Below the pieces are notes generated by a model that was not told where the DNA came from, searched no databases, and saw nothing but the letters and a program-made list of their open reading frames with translations. Of a stretch of 64,000 bases of DNA, positions 29,618 through 39,440 are shown in pieces. The stretch lies in assembly GCA_032027125.1 (NCBI GenBank), contig JAVSMQ010000001.1, forward strand, positions 3,582,198 to 3,646,197. The letters run 5' to 3'. The translations under genes and the position numbers were made by a program. Position 1 is the first letter of the stretch. Every line of letters begins with the position of its first letter. The DNA is from JANJTB01 sp032027125. Its GTDB lineage: Bacteria > Bacteroidota > Ignavibacteria > Kapaibacteriales > UBA2268.

Positions 29618-30322
29618 TTATAGTGTCAAATTTTCTAACTTGTTTTTTCTGATTTTCCAGTCAGGCATTACAATTGTTAAAAAGGTATAAAATTGGTTAT
29701 CATGAAAAGGATATTTTAAATGACATAGTTCGTGCATGATAACATATTCGATACAATGAGAAGATTCTATAATCAAATTTGAATTTAATATCACTTTATT
29801 TTTTGTCTGAATGCACGAACCCCATCGGCTTTTCATTTTCCTGATATGAAGATTAGGCTGACTAATATCGTACTTATTTAATTTAGATAAACATTTTAAT
29901 ATGATTTTATTGAAATATTCTATAGCATGCGACTTATACCATTTTTCAATCATATTTTCTAAATTCCTTAAATCTTTACTCTTTACATTAAGAACAAGGA
30001 ATTTGCCTGTTAATTTTATATTTTCATCTATGGATTCTATTATTTTAAGCCGGTATTGTCGTCCGAGATACTTAATTGTTGAACCAGACTTGTAGTCTGA
30101 AATGGTTTTGTTCTGATGATTAGAATAGAATTTCAGACTTTTTCTAATCCAATTTTTTCTTTTACCAATCTTAATTTGAATTTCATTTAAAGATAGTGTT
30201 TCCGGTACAATTACTTTTATAGTTAAATCAGGATAAACTTTATATTTGATAGTCTTGGTTTTCTTCAGTTCAATTTGATATTGTCTAAGTAGTCCATCTA
30301 TTTCTAAATAATCTACAATCAT
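29618..30322 (-). CDS. YgjP-like (DUF45/M48-type) metallopeptidase
   Basis: The 234-aa soluble protein has the family hallmarks: 'KSRWGSC' around residues 165-171 and the zinc-binding helix 'VIMHELCHLKYPFHDNQFY' with HELCH at about 197-201 and the third ligand His shortly after. This is the YgjP/DUF45 (WLM-related) metallopeptidase family, which often sits at the end of type I restriction operons. Its ATG overlaps the hsdR stop by one base (TAATG), so it is translationally coupled to hsdR. Its substrate is unknown; a role in turnover of restriction or DNA-bound proteins is inference. Confidence 0.85.
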   Translation of the reverse strand: MIVDYLEIDGLLRQYQIELKKTKTIKYKVYPDLTIKVIVPETLSLNEIQIKIGKRKNWIRKSLKFYSNHQNKTISDYKSGSTIKYLGRQYRLKIIESIDENIKLTGKFLVLNVKSKDLRNLENMIEKWYKSHAIEYFNKIILKCLSKLNKYDISQPNLHIRKMKSRWGSCIQTKNKVILNSNLIIESSHCIEYVIMHELCHLKYPFHDNQFYTFLTIVMPDWKIRKNKLENLTL

Positions 30323-33300
30323 TATGAATACCTTTTCTTTGCAATATAAATTGATTTATCCATGATTTTATCAATTTCTTCAAATGTCAATTCTAAAGTT
30401 TTATTATCCTTTAAGCTATAAAGATAATCTTCAATTTCATTAAGAATTTTATTTTGAATATCTTCCTTCAAATACCAGTCCACTACTTTGTTTTTATTTA
30501 CAATATCGTCAATCATAACACCAATATCGGATGAAATGGCTTTTAAAGCTTCTTCATTTTCAAAATTAGTTTTGATTGTTTCATAAGTAATTCCATAAAA
30601 GGCTTTTGCTACTTCACGGTTTCGTATTATCGATGGCAAGTCTTCGTCTTTTCTTTCAATAAATTCGTTTTTATGAGTTAATATCTTTTTCAAATATTCA
30701 GCTTCATCAATCCTGTGTTGTCGATATTCATCAATTGTGTCTTGAATCAATTTTGAGAATTTTGCATAAAATGCTGGGTCTTCTTCATACTTTTCTCTAA
30801 TTGTTTTTATCATTTGATGAGCTATCATATCAGCTTTTGCTGTATTGCCATTAACTTTTTCTACTTCTTTTTCAAAAAGTTCTTTGTCGAAAATATTTAC
30901 TTGTTCGGTAATTCTGACAATATCATCTGCAACAACATATTCATCAAGAAGTTTCTGAATCCTTGATTCATATTCTTTAAAATCAACTATTTCTGCATAT
31001 CTTACGCGTATTGAATATCTTAATTTTTGAAAAAATAGCAAATCAGATTTATATTTATCAATCAATTCTTCAGAGACTTGTTCATAAAATTTTGTCGAAC
31101 CGAAAGCTATAGCTAAAATTCTTGAAAATGAAGATAATTTTTCATAGTAAATTTGTCTAATATCGGGGTCAGATAAATACTGCTCATATTCTTCTTCATC
31201 TTTTTTACTTTTAATATTTTTGAAAACATCCCATAACTCAGAGTGTTTCTGTGGAAGTTGCTTAATGATTTCATTGATATTGGTTATAGTGTTTTCAATA
31301 TCATTCTCATCAAACTCTTCGAGAACCTGATATGTTGTTAGTGCTTTATCAAGTTCACCAAGAATACCATTATAGTCAATGATATAACCAAAATCTTTAC
31401 CCTCAAATATTCTGTTTACACGAGCAATTGCCTGAAGTAGAGCGTGCTCTTTTAATGATTTTGCCAAATAAAGAATTGTATTTCTTGGTGCATCAAATCC
31501 AGTCAATAGCTTATCAACTACAATTATTAAATCTGGATCATCAGTGCCTTTGAATGCACTGATAATCTGTTTATTGTAATTTTTTTCATTACCATATTTA
31601 GTTATCATTTTCTTCCAAAACTTCTGAACTTCACTATTTGGCTCTTCTTCAACTGAATCATTTCCTTCTCTTGTATCAGGAGAAGAAATAATAACTTCTG
31701 ATTTTATAAGCCCAATTTGGTCAAAATACTTTTGAAATTTAATTGCATCCTCTTTTCTCGGTGCGGCTAGCTGCGCTTTAAAACCAGTACCCTTCCAGTT
31801 CTTAGAATAATGTTTGCTAATATCCCAAGCAATCATTTCTAATCTTTTTTCAGTTGAATTAACTTTTTCCGCTCTACTGTATTTACGTTTCAAGTCATTT
31901 GCCTGATATTCTGTCAGTGATTCACTCACTCTATCAAACCACTTATCAATTGGCTCTTGAGTTACAACTTGTTCTACAAGTCTTCCTTCATAAAGCAAAG
32001 GCACAACGGCTTTATCTTCTACTGCCTGATTAATAGTATATTTATCAATAAAACCGCCAAATTTAACAGCAGTATTTTTATCGGTTTTCAATAAAGGTGT
32101 ACCTGTGAAACCGATATAAACACTGTTTGGAAGTATTCGTCTCATCATTGCTTGAGAACGACCGTATTGACTTCTATGACTTTCATCAACAAGTACAAAA
32201 ATATTTTTTGAATTATTTTGGTAACTTCTTTTATTGATGGCAGTATCAAATTTGTCAATCACAGTTGTAATAATTGCCCTTTTATCTTTTTCAAGTAAAT
32301 TAATTAAATGTTCTCCGGTTTTTGCTTGTTCCGGCAACATATCACAACTTTCAAATGTATGATAAATCTGGTCATCAAGGTCAATTCTATCCGTAACAAG
32401 AACAATTCTTGGATTGATTATTTCCTTATCAAGTGCTAATGCTTTTGCAAGCATAACCATTGTTAAAGATTTACCGCTACCTTGTGTATGCCAGATAACA
32501 CCGCCTCGTCGGACATCTTTTTCATCATATTCTTTAACTCTTGATAAAGTTTTTTTAACTGCAAAGTATTGTTGGTAACGTGCAATTTTCTTTTCACCAT
32601 TATCAAAAACAATAAACTGTCGTGATAATTCCAATAATCTGTCTTTTCGTAATAGTGCAAATATAGACTTATCCTGTTCGGTAATTATTCTCCCCTCAAT
32701 TTGCAAATCATCAAAATAACTTTTAACATATTTATATCGTGTCAGGAAAAGTTTATTCATTTCTTCTGAATTTAATTCAGAATTTATTATCTCGCTAACT
32801 TGTTTTTCAAATTCTACTTTATCATCCTTTTCTTTCCAGACAGCCCAAAATTTTGAATCTGTACCTGTTGTTCCATATCTGCATTCGTTTTTGTTGATTG
32901 CCAACAGAATTTGAGAGTAAATAAATAAATTTGAAATTTCATCATTTCGTTGATTTCTTATCATTTGCGATATTGCTTCATCAATTGAATTATCAATATG
33001 TGGACTTTTACATTCTATAACAACAAATGGAATACCATTGATAAATAGAACAATATCAGGTCTTCGGCATTTTTTACCACTGGCTATTTCTACATCAAAT
33101 TCTGAAGTTACATGATAAACATTATTTTCCGGGTTATCCCAGTCAATATACTTCAATGTAAAACTTTTGATACTTCCTTGAATATTTTCTTCAAAACTCT
33201 TACCAAGTGAAATCAAGTCATAAATCTTTTCATTGGTTCTTATAAGACCGTCGAAAAGAATCGTTTTTAATGATTGTATAGCATTTGAAATATTGTTGTT

Positions 33301-33510
33301 GGAAAACGGATATGTATTACCCTTAAACTCAATTGAATTCAATTTTCTTAATTGATTTTCAAGAATTTGTTCCAAAACAACATTTGAAGTCCGACTGTTT
33401 CTTTCAATAAGAGCTTCTTCCGGCGATAAATATTTATATCCCAGTTTAATCAGCAGTTGCAGTGCCGGAATTTGACTGATATGGTCTTCTTTAAATACAG
33501 GTGTTTGCAT
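30322..33510 (-). CDS. hsdR: Type I restriction enzyme, R (motor/nuclease) subunit
   Basis: The 1062-aa product is full length for HsdR. Near residue 160 'RRPDIVLFINGIPFVVIECKSP' is the PD-(D/E)XK nuclease motif. The superfamily 2 helicase motifs follow: Walker A 'WHTQGSGKSLTMVMLAKAL' (~335), 'VLVDESHRSQYG' (~440), 'GFTGTPLL', and motif VI region 'QAIARVNRIFEGK'. It translocates DNA and cuts distant from the site when bound to HsdM and HsdS at unmethylated targets. It follows the HAD-nuclease gene by 7 nt and overlaps the metallopeptidase gene by 1 nt. All key residues seem intact, so it is probably functional. Confidence 0.95.
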   Translation of the reverse strand: MQTPVFKEDHISQIPALQLLIKLGYKYLSPEEALIERNSRTSNVVLEQILENQLRKLNSIEFKGNTYPFSNNNISNAIQSLKTILFDGLIRTNEKIYDLISLGKSFEENIQGSIKSFTLKYIDWDNPENNVYHVTSEFDVEIASGKKCRRPDIVLFINGIPFVVIECKSPHIDNSIDEAISQMIRNQRNDEISNLFIYSQILLAINKNECRYGTTGTDSKFWAVWKEKDDKVEFEKQVSEIINSELNSEEMNKLFLTRYKYVKSYFDDLQIEGRIITEQDKSIFALLRKDRLLELSRQFIVFDNGEKKIARYQQYFAVKKTLSRVKEYDEKDVRRGGVIWHTQGSGKSLTMVMLAKALALDKEIINPRIVLVTDRIDLDDQIYHTFESCDMLPEQAKTGEHLINLLEKDKRAIITTVIDKFDTAINKRSYQNNSKNIFVLVDESHRSQYGRSQAMMRRILPNSVYIGFTGTPLLKTDKNTAVKFGGFIDKYTINQAVEDKAVVPLLYEGRLVEQVVTQEPIDKWFDRVSESLTEYQANDLKRKYSRAEKVNSTEKRLEMIAWDISKHYSKNWKGTGFKAQLAAPRKEDAIKFQKYFDQIGLIKSEVIISSPDTREGNDSVEEEPNSEVQKFWKKMITKYGNEKNYNKQIISAFKGTDDPDLIIVVDKLLTGFDAPRNTILYLAKSLKEHALLQAIARVNRIFEGKDFGYIIDYNGILGELDKALTTYQVLEEFDENDIENTITNINEIIKQLPQKHSELWDVFKNIKSKKDEEEYEQYLSDPDIRQIYYEKLSSFSRILAIAFGSTKFYEQVSEELIDKYKSDLLFFQKLRYSIRVRYAEIVDFKEYESRIQKLLDEYVVADDIVRITEQVNIFDKELFEKEVEKVNGNTAKADMIAHQMIKTIREKYEEDPAFYAKFSKLIQDTIDEYRQHRIDEAEYLKKILTHKNEFIERKDEDLPSIIRNREVAKAFYGITYETIKTNFENEEALKAISSDIGVMIDDIVNKNKVVDWYLKEDIQNKILNEIEDYLYSLKDNKTLELTFEEIDKIMDKSIYIAKKRYS

Positions 33511-33517
33511 GATATTT

Positions 33518-35260
33518 CTATTTATAATTTAGTATTTTTTTATCAAAATGAATTAACAATTTCTTCCAGACTTCGTTTTCTTCAATATCATTTTTAGTAA
33601 CTTCCAAGCCGAATTCAATAATATTCTGATAAGATAAAAATGAATAATAATCTTGCTTTGGCTTGTAATTGCCAAAGATTGTATCAGTTTTTATAGATTC
33701 AGAAATAGGAAGTTTAGCGGATTCAACATATACTATAATAAATTTGCTATTAATTCCATTTAACTTGTTTGATTCAACAACACACAAATTTCTCATCCAT
33801 TGATAGTTCCCATTATTAAAAGGACAAGGATGATAATCTTTAGTAATATCAATTCCGTAAATGTTAGGTACAAAGTCCCAATATTTAATTTCTTTACCGG
33901 TTAATGAACATTTGCTTGAAACACCGTTAACAATATTGGTTTGGTTTTCGTAATTTCCATTACACTGAATTTGACCAATGTTCGCACCATTTGATAGTTT
34001 TTGGGTCTGAGAGCAAGTCCCTCCCTCACGTTCTGTAAACTTACATTCAAGAATTAATTCTGTATTATCTGAATAGATTCTGACATCAATTTGGGATGAC
34101 TTGGTTTCATTGAGAATATCTTTTTGTGGTTCATATTCAAATTCTATATTCCAGTCAGAACTAGAATAAATATTTGCATTCCTACATATCTCATTTACAA
34201 TCTCATCTTTAAATTTCGACATTTTAATTGTGCCAAATACATCAATAGCTAAAACTTGGGATGAATTTGGCAAATTAGCATATTTATGCCATTTTATATT
34301 TTCCGGATTTTCAATTGCTTTAAAAGCATCTGGAAATATATTGAGTTTGATACTTCTTATATCTTGATTTCCGTTGGATGAAGATGTTTGAATTTGATGT
34401 AAAGTTTTACTTTTTATTTGAGATAATTCAGATTGAATACTGAATTTATCAATCAGACTTTTAATTAATTTTACAAGTTCACTGTTTTCAGTATATAATG
34501 TAGGAGCAATATAATCAGCTCGTTTTTGCTTAATCAAATCTAAACAAGTATCTTTACCTGACTGTTTATTTTGTGTTTTTCTCTTTTTGGGATCATATAC
34601 TGCTATTGCTGTTCCTCCTTGTAATTTTATTGTCTTCATTGCAGGAACATCTGTCTCGCCATCACCAATATAAATCATGTTTGAAAAAGGAATATTCCGT
34701 TCTCCCATAGGAGTAAATTTATTTATAGTAGTATTATCATAGGAATTATTAATGCCTTTATTAATTCTAAATAAAAACTGAGTTTTATTAGTGTAATTTA
34801 CCGCAAGTGCTGGCCATTTTGCAATTCCATCAACATCATACATAAATCCAGAAGCGAAAATTTCGGTAAAATGTTTAGCTATTTTTGTACCTTTTATGAA
34901 TTCTCGAAGTCCTGACGATATTATATAATGTTCAATTTTTATGTTTTTCGTTTTTGCATACTCATTTATTATGTTAAAATACTCTGCTACACCATCAAAT
35001 AATTTAATAGCTTTACCATATTTTATAAAGTTATCTTTTTTAATTGATATTTCCTTTTCTTTAGCTTTACGAATTGTTAATTCCATATAGGCTAAATTTT
35101 CATCCATATCATTTTCCTTCGCAATTTTCTTAACTTCTTCCCAAAACTGTTTTGAGTTCATTCCTAATTCAGGAATAAAAGAATGTTCTTGCATATTACC
35201 CGGTGCAAGAGTACCATCAAAATCATAAGCAATGGCAACTTTAGTTAACTTCTTAGACAT
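33518..35260 (-). CDS. HAD phosphatase fused to a restriction-endonuclease-like domain
   Basis: The 580-aa product is a fusion. Residues 1-~270 are a HAD-superfamily phosphatase: motif I 'YDFDGT' (D13, D15), motif II 'IISSGL', motif IV 'IGDGETDVPAM' (~200). Residues ~310-580 carry 'KWHKYANLPNSSQVLAIDVF', reminiscent of the PGN_0703 family of putative restriction endonucleases, then 'QIDVRIYSDNTELILECKFT' (Asp ~391, E-C-K ~404-406), a PD-(D/E)XK core, and a Cys-containing tail. It sits 7 nt before hsdR, inside the type I operon. HAD genes are seen next to such operons, but the nuclease fusion is unusual. A link between nucleotide or phosphate processing and DNA cleavage is inference. Confidence 0.8.
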   Translation of the reverse strand: MSKKLTKVAIAYDFDGTLAPGNMQEHSFIPELGMNSKQFWEEVKKIAKENDMDENLAYMELTIRKAKEKEISIKKDNFIKYGKAIKLFDGVAEYFNIINEYAKTKNIKIEHYIISSGLREFIKGTKIAKHFTEIFASGFMYDVDGIAKWPALAVNYTNKTQFLFRINKGINNSYDNTTINKFTPMGERNIPFSNMIYIGDGETDVPAMKTIKLQGGTAIAVYDPKKRKTQNKQSGKDTCLDLIKQKRADYIAPTLYTENSELVKLIKSLIDKFSIQSELSQIKSKTLHQIQTSSSNGNQDIRSIKLNIFPDAFKAIENPENIKWHKYANLPNSSQVLAIDVFGTIKMSKFKDEIVNEICRNANIYSSSDWNIEFEYEPQKDILNETKSSQIDVRIYSDNTELILECKFTEREGGTCSQTQKLSNGANIGQIQCNGNYENQTNIVNGVSSKCSLTGKEIKYWDFVPNIYGIDITKDYHPCPFNNGNYQWMRNLCVVESNKLNGINSKFIIVYVESAKLPISESIKTDTIFGNYKPKQDYYSFLSYQNIIEFGLEVTKNDIEENEVWKKLLIHFDKKILNYK

Positions 35261-35376
35261 AAAACCTCCTTGTATTATATTGAAAAATTATTCAATCGAT
35301 AATGGAACTAATTAATTATTTGTCCGTTTAGATTAGATACAACAACTTTATAACTAATAATATTGAAAATAATCAT

Positions 35377-35919
35377 TTACTTTTTATAACTCACTTTAAT
35401 AATGTCTAACGATTCACTTATATTTTTTAAATAATGGGTATTATCATATTCAGCAGGTGATTCTCCAATAATTAATTGGTCAAGATTAATATCAACAGCT
35501 TCAGAATATTTCCGATTATTTATGTCAAAATAAGTTAGTTCGATTCTGTATTCATTAATTTCAGGATTTTTATCTTTTAATTCAAAATACCACATACTAT
35601 AAGTCAAAACATTTTTAATTGAAAAACCAGGGAACATATATTTTTGTGTTAAAAGTTGTCGGTAGTCAAAATCTTTTTGAATCATTAAGTCAAATTCAGG
35701 TATTACTTTAACACTTACATTGTATGCCGGTCTTTTTCCTATATTTTCAAGTTCAAAATAAAGTGTTACTCCTTTTATGTAAACTTTTGCAACTACATAA
35801 GGTCTTAATTGTTCTTCTAACATTATCGAATTTGTTTTGGATAATTTAAAAGTTAACCAGACATAAAAAGCAGTTAATATAGTTAATGATATTGAAGAGA
35901 GAATCGCAATTATATCCAT
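35377..35919 (-). CDS. Single-pass membrane protein in restriction operon
   Basis: The 180-aa product has one N-terminal membrane segment (residues ~3-25, 'IIAILSSISLTILTAFYVWLTF') and a ~150-residue beta-rich domain ('PYVVAKVYIKGVTLYFELENIGKRPAYNVSVKV') with an immunoglobulin-like look ('ELENIGKRPAYNV' suggests a CARDB/DUF11-type fold). It lies between hsdS (34 nt) and the HAD-nuclease gene (~115 nt). Similar small membrane proteins occur in defence loci but I know no function for this one. Confidence 0.65.
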   Translation of the reverse strand: MDIIAILSSISLTILTAFYVWLTFKLSKTNSIMLEEQLRPYVVAKVYIKGVTLYFELENIGKRPAYNVSVKVIPEFDLMIQKDFDYRQLLTQKYMFPGFSIKNVLTYSMWYFELKDKNPEINEYRIELTYFDINNRKYSEAVDINLDQLIIGESPAEYDNTHYLKNISESLDIIKVSYKK

Positions 35920-35953
35920 TTTCCTATCTCAATTAATATTAAATAAACATTAT

Positions 35954-37189
35954 TCAAATCATCACTCTAATTTTTCCTGTTAATAAAACTTGCATCAGCC
36001 CATTCTTTTGTTCTTTCAGGGCTGTAAGTTGTTTTGTTAATATTTCTATTTCTTTATCCCAAAATTGAAGAGAATCTGATATTTTCTTTTGCTCGTTTAT
36101 ATTTGGTATTTTAACCTTAATAGTTGCAAATAAAGGATACCACAAATAAACCCTAACTCCACCTTCACCAAAATTTCTTATCTTAAATTTAGTAGATTCT
36201 ATTTGGAGCAAATAATACATGTATTCATCTAATAAGTCTTTTGTTGTTCTAAAGCAAACATAAAGTGAACTTATAACTCCAATTTCGTCTTTGAAATGAG
36301 CTATAGAGCCAATATTAATTCTTGCTGGATTATATGCAAATTCATTCTTTTTGATAATTTTATAGTTGGATAAATCATCTCCCGCTACTTCTCTTGAAAA
36401 ATGGTCTGATTGAAAAACAAATCCATTATTATTTGTTACAGAGTAAATTCTTGCTCCATTTAGTTTTTTATTTCTCCTTGAGAAAAGCTCAGTAACTTCA
36501 CCAAGATTAACAGTTTCCCACTTCTCAAACTCAAACTCCTTAAACCTCATCTTACCAGTCAATAGCTTCTGCATCAACCCTTGTTTTAGTTTCTTTTTTG
36601 ATTCAATCAGCTTTTCGGTTGTTTCTATAGCTGAATCCCAAGTAGAAAGTATATCTGCTATTTTTTTTTGTTCGGGTAATGTTGGTATTGGAATTTGTAT
36701 GAATGCAATATCATTTTGACCAATTGTCGTCATTGTTGTTTGTTTAGCATTCTTTAGAAAAAACTTCCTTGCTATTAAAGTATTACAAAACATTTTAAGA
36801 AAAATCGGTATAATAAAATCGGTATTAGGTGTTATTTTCATGATATGTCCATCATAAGTAATATCTTCTGCATCTTCAATGCAAATATTACAATGAGCAA
36901 TACCTTCCAATTTCAAGGAAGACCTAGTGAAGAAAATATCTCCAGAAATTATTTTGTTTTTGGAAAATGTATTTTTATCAATATTTACTAATTCAAGTTT
37001 CTTTGTATTTATTACAGGTTCATCATATAAATTCTGGACATTAATTATTCTATATCCTGAACCAACTTTTATCGGATCATTAAAGACACCATTCTTAATT
37101 CCATTTATTGATAAATTGATTAAACTGGATAACTCCCACTCCTCAGGAATCCACCCAAGTTCAGTCATTTTGTATCCGGGTTTAATCAT
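35954..37189 (-). CDS. hsdS: Type I restriction enzyme, specificity subunit (full length)
   Basis: The 411-aa product has the two-target-recognition-domain layout of HsdS. It begins 'MIKPGYKMTELGWIPEEWE', a common HsdS opening. TRD1 is followed by 'IPTLPEQKKIADILSTWDSA' and the helical spacer ending 'GLMQKLLTGKMRF'. TRD2 is followed by 'IPNINEQKKISDSLQFWDKE' and ends 'GLMQVLLTGKIRV'. The repeated spacer helices set the gap of the bipartite target site. Its start overlaps the upstream PD-(D/E)XK-like gene by 8 nt. The target sequence cannot be read from the protein. Confidence 0.95.
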   Translation of the reverse strand: MIKPGYKMTELGWIPEEWELSSLINLSINGIKNGVFNDPIKVGSGYRIINVQNLYDEPVINTKKLELVNIDKNTFSKNKIISGDIFFTRSSLKLEGIAHCNICIEDAEDITYDGHIMKITPNTDFIIPIFLKMFCNTLIARKFFLKNAKQTTMTTIGQNDIAFIQIPIPTLPEQKKIADILSTWDSAIETTEKLIESKKKLKQGLMQKLLTGKMRFKEFEFEKWETVNLGEVTELFSRRNKKLNGARIYSVTNNNGFVFQSDHFSREVAGDDLSNYKIIKKNEFAYNPARINIGSIAHFKDEIGVISSLYVCFRTTKDLLDEYMYYLLQIESTKFKIRNFGEGGVRVYLWYPLFATIKVKIPNINEQKKISDSLQFWDKEIEILTKQLTALKEQKNGLMQVLLTGKIRVMI

Positions 37190-37985
37190 CAGTAACTCTC
37201 AATATTTTTATTAAAACACCTAAGACTAAACCTGTATCACGAGCAACAGCTTCATAATCACTTTCTTGCTCTTTATGACTTTGTCTAACGTCCTCTTCAG
37301 CACTTTTTTCAACATCAAAAACTTCTGTAGTAATTTTAATTCCATGGTCACAATTAAATTTAGTTATTCTTTCGTTCCATTTTTGCAGACATTTAGATTT
37401 TAACAATGAAATAGTTCTATTATCAGCCAAGTTCTTTTCTTTAAACATATTTTCTAAAAATATACAATAACCAGCATTGATATTGTTCTGACCAATTGTA
37501 TCTGTTTCTAATATCATTTGAGATAATCTCTCAATATCACTTAATATTAGATAATAATTTTGATTGATAGCTTTTACTTCAATTCCAATTAATGATAATG
37601 GATTACCTAAATTTTCACCAATATCCTCTTCTGAAATTGCAATGTCAATTCTTCCACTTTGCTTCCCAAATGGTTGATGTTTTAATCTATATTCTTTATT
37701 CATATTGAAAATTGTACTATTATCAATATATTTTGAACTTATAAAAGCATTATTTATAAATTGTTTTGAAGGATATTCCAGAAATATTTTATATCTTGAA
37801 TGTTCGTTCTGATTGGCATTCCATATGAGAAGATTTTGAGCTATACAAATAGTTAATAAATACTCTGCAACTTTTGAATGAAAGGAGTTATAGGAAGATT
37901 GTAACAAGATATTTTCTTTATATCCTTTCATTAATCCTTTTTTTATTGCTGATTCAATATTAGGTAAATTTATTTTATTTGCCAT
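37182..37985 (-). CDS. Hypothetical protein with PD-(D/E)XK-like motif
   Basis: The 267-aa soluble protein has 'SGRIDIAISEED' (~residue 107) followed ~20 residues on by 'LIGIEVKAINQNY', an Asp...Glu-x-Lys pattern like the PD-(D/E)XK nuclease core. The N-terminal half is helical ('SFHSKVAEYLLTICIAQNLL'), and the C-terminus ends with a hydrophobic helix. It overlaps the upstream Fic gene by 11 nt and hsdS by 8 nt, so the three are tightly coupled. I cannot name a family; it may be a second nuclease or a nuclease-fold protein that lost activity. Confidence 0.65.
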   Translation of the reverse strand: MANKINLPNIESAIKKGLMKGYKENILLQSSYNSFHSKVAEYLLTICIAQNLLIWNANQNEHSRYKIFLEYPSKQFINNAFISSKYIDNSTIFNMNKEYRLKHQPFGKQSGRIDIAISEEDIGENLGNPLSLIGIEVKAINQNYYLILSDIERLSQMILETDTIGQNNINAGYCIFLENMFKEKNLADNRTISLLKSKCLQKWNERITKFNCDHGIKITTEVFDVEKSAEEDVRQSHKEQESDYEAVARDTGLVLGVLIKILRVTDD

Positions 37986-39360
37986 TTTTCAAATTCTCGA
38001 TGTATGGAGCAATATCGTTATGAATATATTTTGCAAGTTCAACTGTAATAAAGCTAATATCATCATCTTTCAATATTTCATGATACTTTTTAATAATTTC
38101 AAATCCATCTGAAAATGCTGATTTGATAATGTAATTATATTGATTAAAATATATTTCAATTCTTACACCAGCGTTTAATGGAAATTCATCCATTTTTTTG
38201 AAACCATTAAATACGAAATAAATTTCAATTACTTTAATTATTTGTTGTTCCTTTATAAAATCATAACATAAATCAAGGAATTCTGTTAAGTAAGATTCCG
38301 TTTTCGATTTTAGCAAAATTTCACCTTTACCTAAGTTATAAAGTAATTTATAATTATTAAAAAGTTTTGCAAACAATCCAATTTTTTCAAAAAGTATAAT
38401 TATAAGTGGTTTTATTGACTTTTCAAAAGTATCTTTGAATGATTCGAATGTTAATTCCTTTTGCAATGTTTTGTCTTCATCTATACCAGACAATTGTTGT
38501 TCAAGCATTTTCACCATTTTATCAACGTCATCAGCTTCTTCAATTGGTTCATTTTTTCCAACCTTTAATACTAAATTAAGAGATTCGATTAGTCTTTCAC
38601 CAATAAATACAATGAATTTATCAAAATCATCAGAATCAGCAAACTGAAGAGCATTGTAATAATCATCTTTAATTCCAAAGGGAACAATAACAGGAGGGTA
38701 GCCATATTTCATAAGAATTAGATTCATTAATAGTCTTGCCATTCTACCGTTACCATCATCAAATGGATGAATTCTCACAAATTTATAATGAAAAAGAGAA
38801 GCAATTATTATTGGATGGTTTTTGATTTCATCCAATTCCTTATTATACCATAACATCAAATCCGACATTTGAGAAGGAGTATCTTCAGGTGTTGCAAAAT
38901 AAAACATATCTCCCGATTTAGTTTTTACATGATTCGGAACTAATTTATACTGTCCGGGCTTAATTATTCTTTTTGTCGGCTTGTCATCTGATGTTATAGC
39001 ATCAGCTTCAAATTCTTCCGGCAAAATTGTTTGATGTAAATGTCTGATTAAATGTTCTGTCAAATCAATTGCTGTTCCTTTCAGAACATCCATAAGATAT
39101 TCAACAACTTCATTATGACCTTTCATCTCCAGGTAATCTCTGAATGGTTTACCGTCAGCAGTGATATGCCAGAGTAGAAAACTCTTTGTTTCACTATAAG
39201 TCAAACTATTTCCTTCAATATGACTTGAATGGAAATTCCAATCCAAACGTAACTTTTGCAAAAGCCTTTGTTCTTGTTCCGGCTTTAAAGGTCTGTAAGA
39301 ATCAACCTCAGTCCGCAACTGGTCAATTCTTTCGATAATATTTTTTAGTTCCGAGTTCAT
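37975..39360 (-). CDS. Fic-domain protein (putative AMPylase) in restriction operon
   Basis: The 461-aa protein has the Fic active-site loop 'HPFDDGNGRMARLLMN' at ~residues 197-212 (consensus HPFx[D/E]GNGRxxR, all residues present). An N-terminal 'SSHIEGNSLT' (~43-52) matches the inhibitory helix motif [S/T]xxxE[G/N] of class II Fic proteins. The C-terminal ~200 residues are a helical extension of unknown type. Fic proteins transfer AMP or other nucleotide parts to target proteins. Here it sits between hsdM and hsdS, a known but variable arrangement; it may modify an Hsd subunit or act as an abortive effector (inference). Confidence 0.9.
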   Translation of the reverse strand: MNSELKNIIERIDQLRTEVDSYRPLKPEQEQRLLQKLRLDWNFHSSHIEGNSLTYSETKSFLLWHITADGKPFRDYLEMKGHNEVVEYLMDVLKGTAIDLTEHLIRHLHQTILPEEFEADAITSDDKPTKRIIKPGQYKLVPNHVKTKSGDMFYFATPEDTPSQMSDLMLWYNKELDEIKNHPIIIASLFHYKFVRIHPFDDGNGRMARLLMNLILMKYGYPPVIVPFGIKDDYYNALQFADSDDFDKFIVFIGERLIESLNLVLKVGKNEPIEEADDVDKMVKMLEQQLSGIDEDKTLQKELTFESFKDTFEKSIKPLIIILFEKIGLFAKLFNNYKLLYNLGKGEILLKSKTESYLTEFLDLCYDFIKEQQIIKVIEIYFVFNGFKKMDEFPLNAGVRIEIYFNQYNYIIKSAFSDGFEIIKKYHEILKDDDISFITVELAKYIHNDIAPYIENLKNGK

Positions 39361-39407
39361 ATCAACTCCATTAAATATTTAGTTATATTAATTTCTTTTT
39401 CACAAAC

Positions 39408-39435
39408 ACCATTTTCGTCTTGTGCTGAAAATGGT
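39408..39435 (-). other. Intercistronic hairpin between hsdM and fic
   Basis: Perfect 9-bp inverted repeat ACCATTTTC (39408-39416)/GAAAATGGT (39427-39435) directly after the hsdM stop. It has no T-run, so it is more likely an RNA-stability or attenuation element than a full terminator. Confidence 0.4.
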
Positions 39436-39440
39436 TTAAC

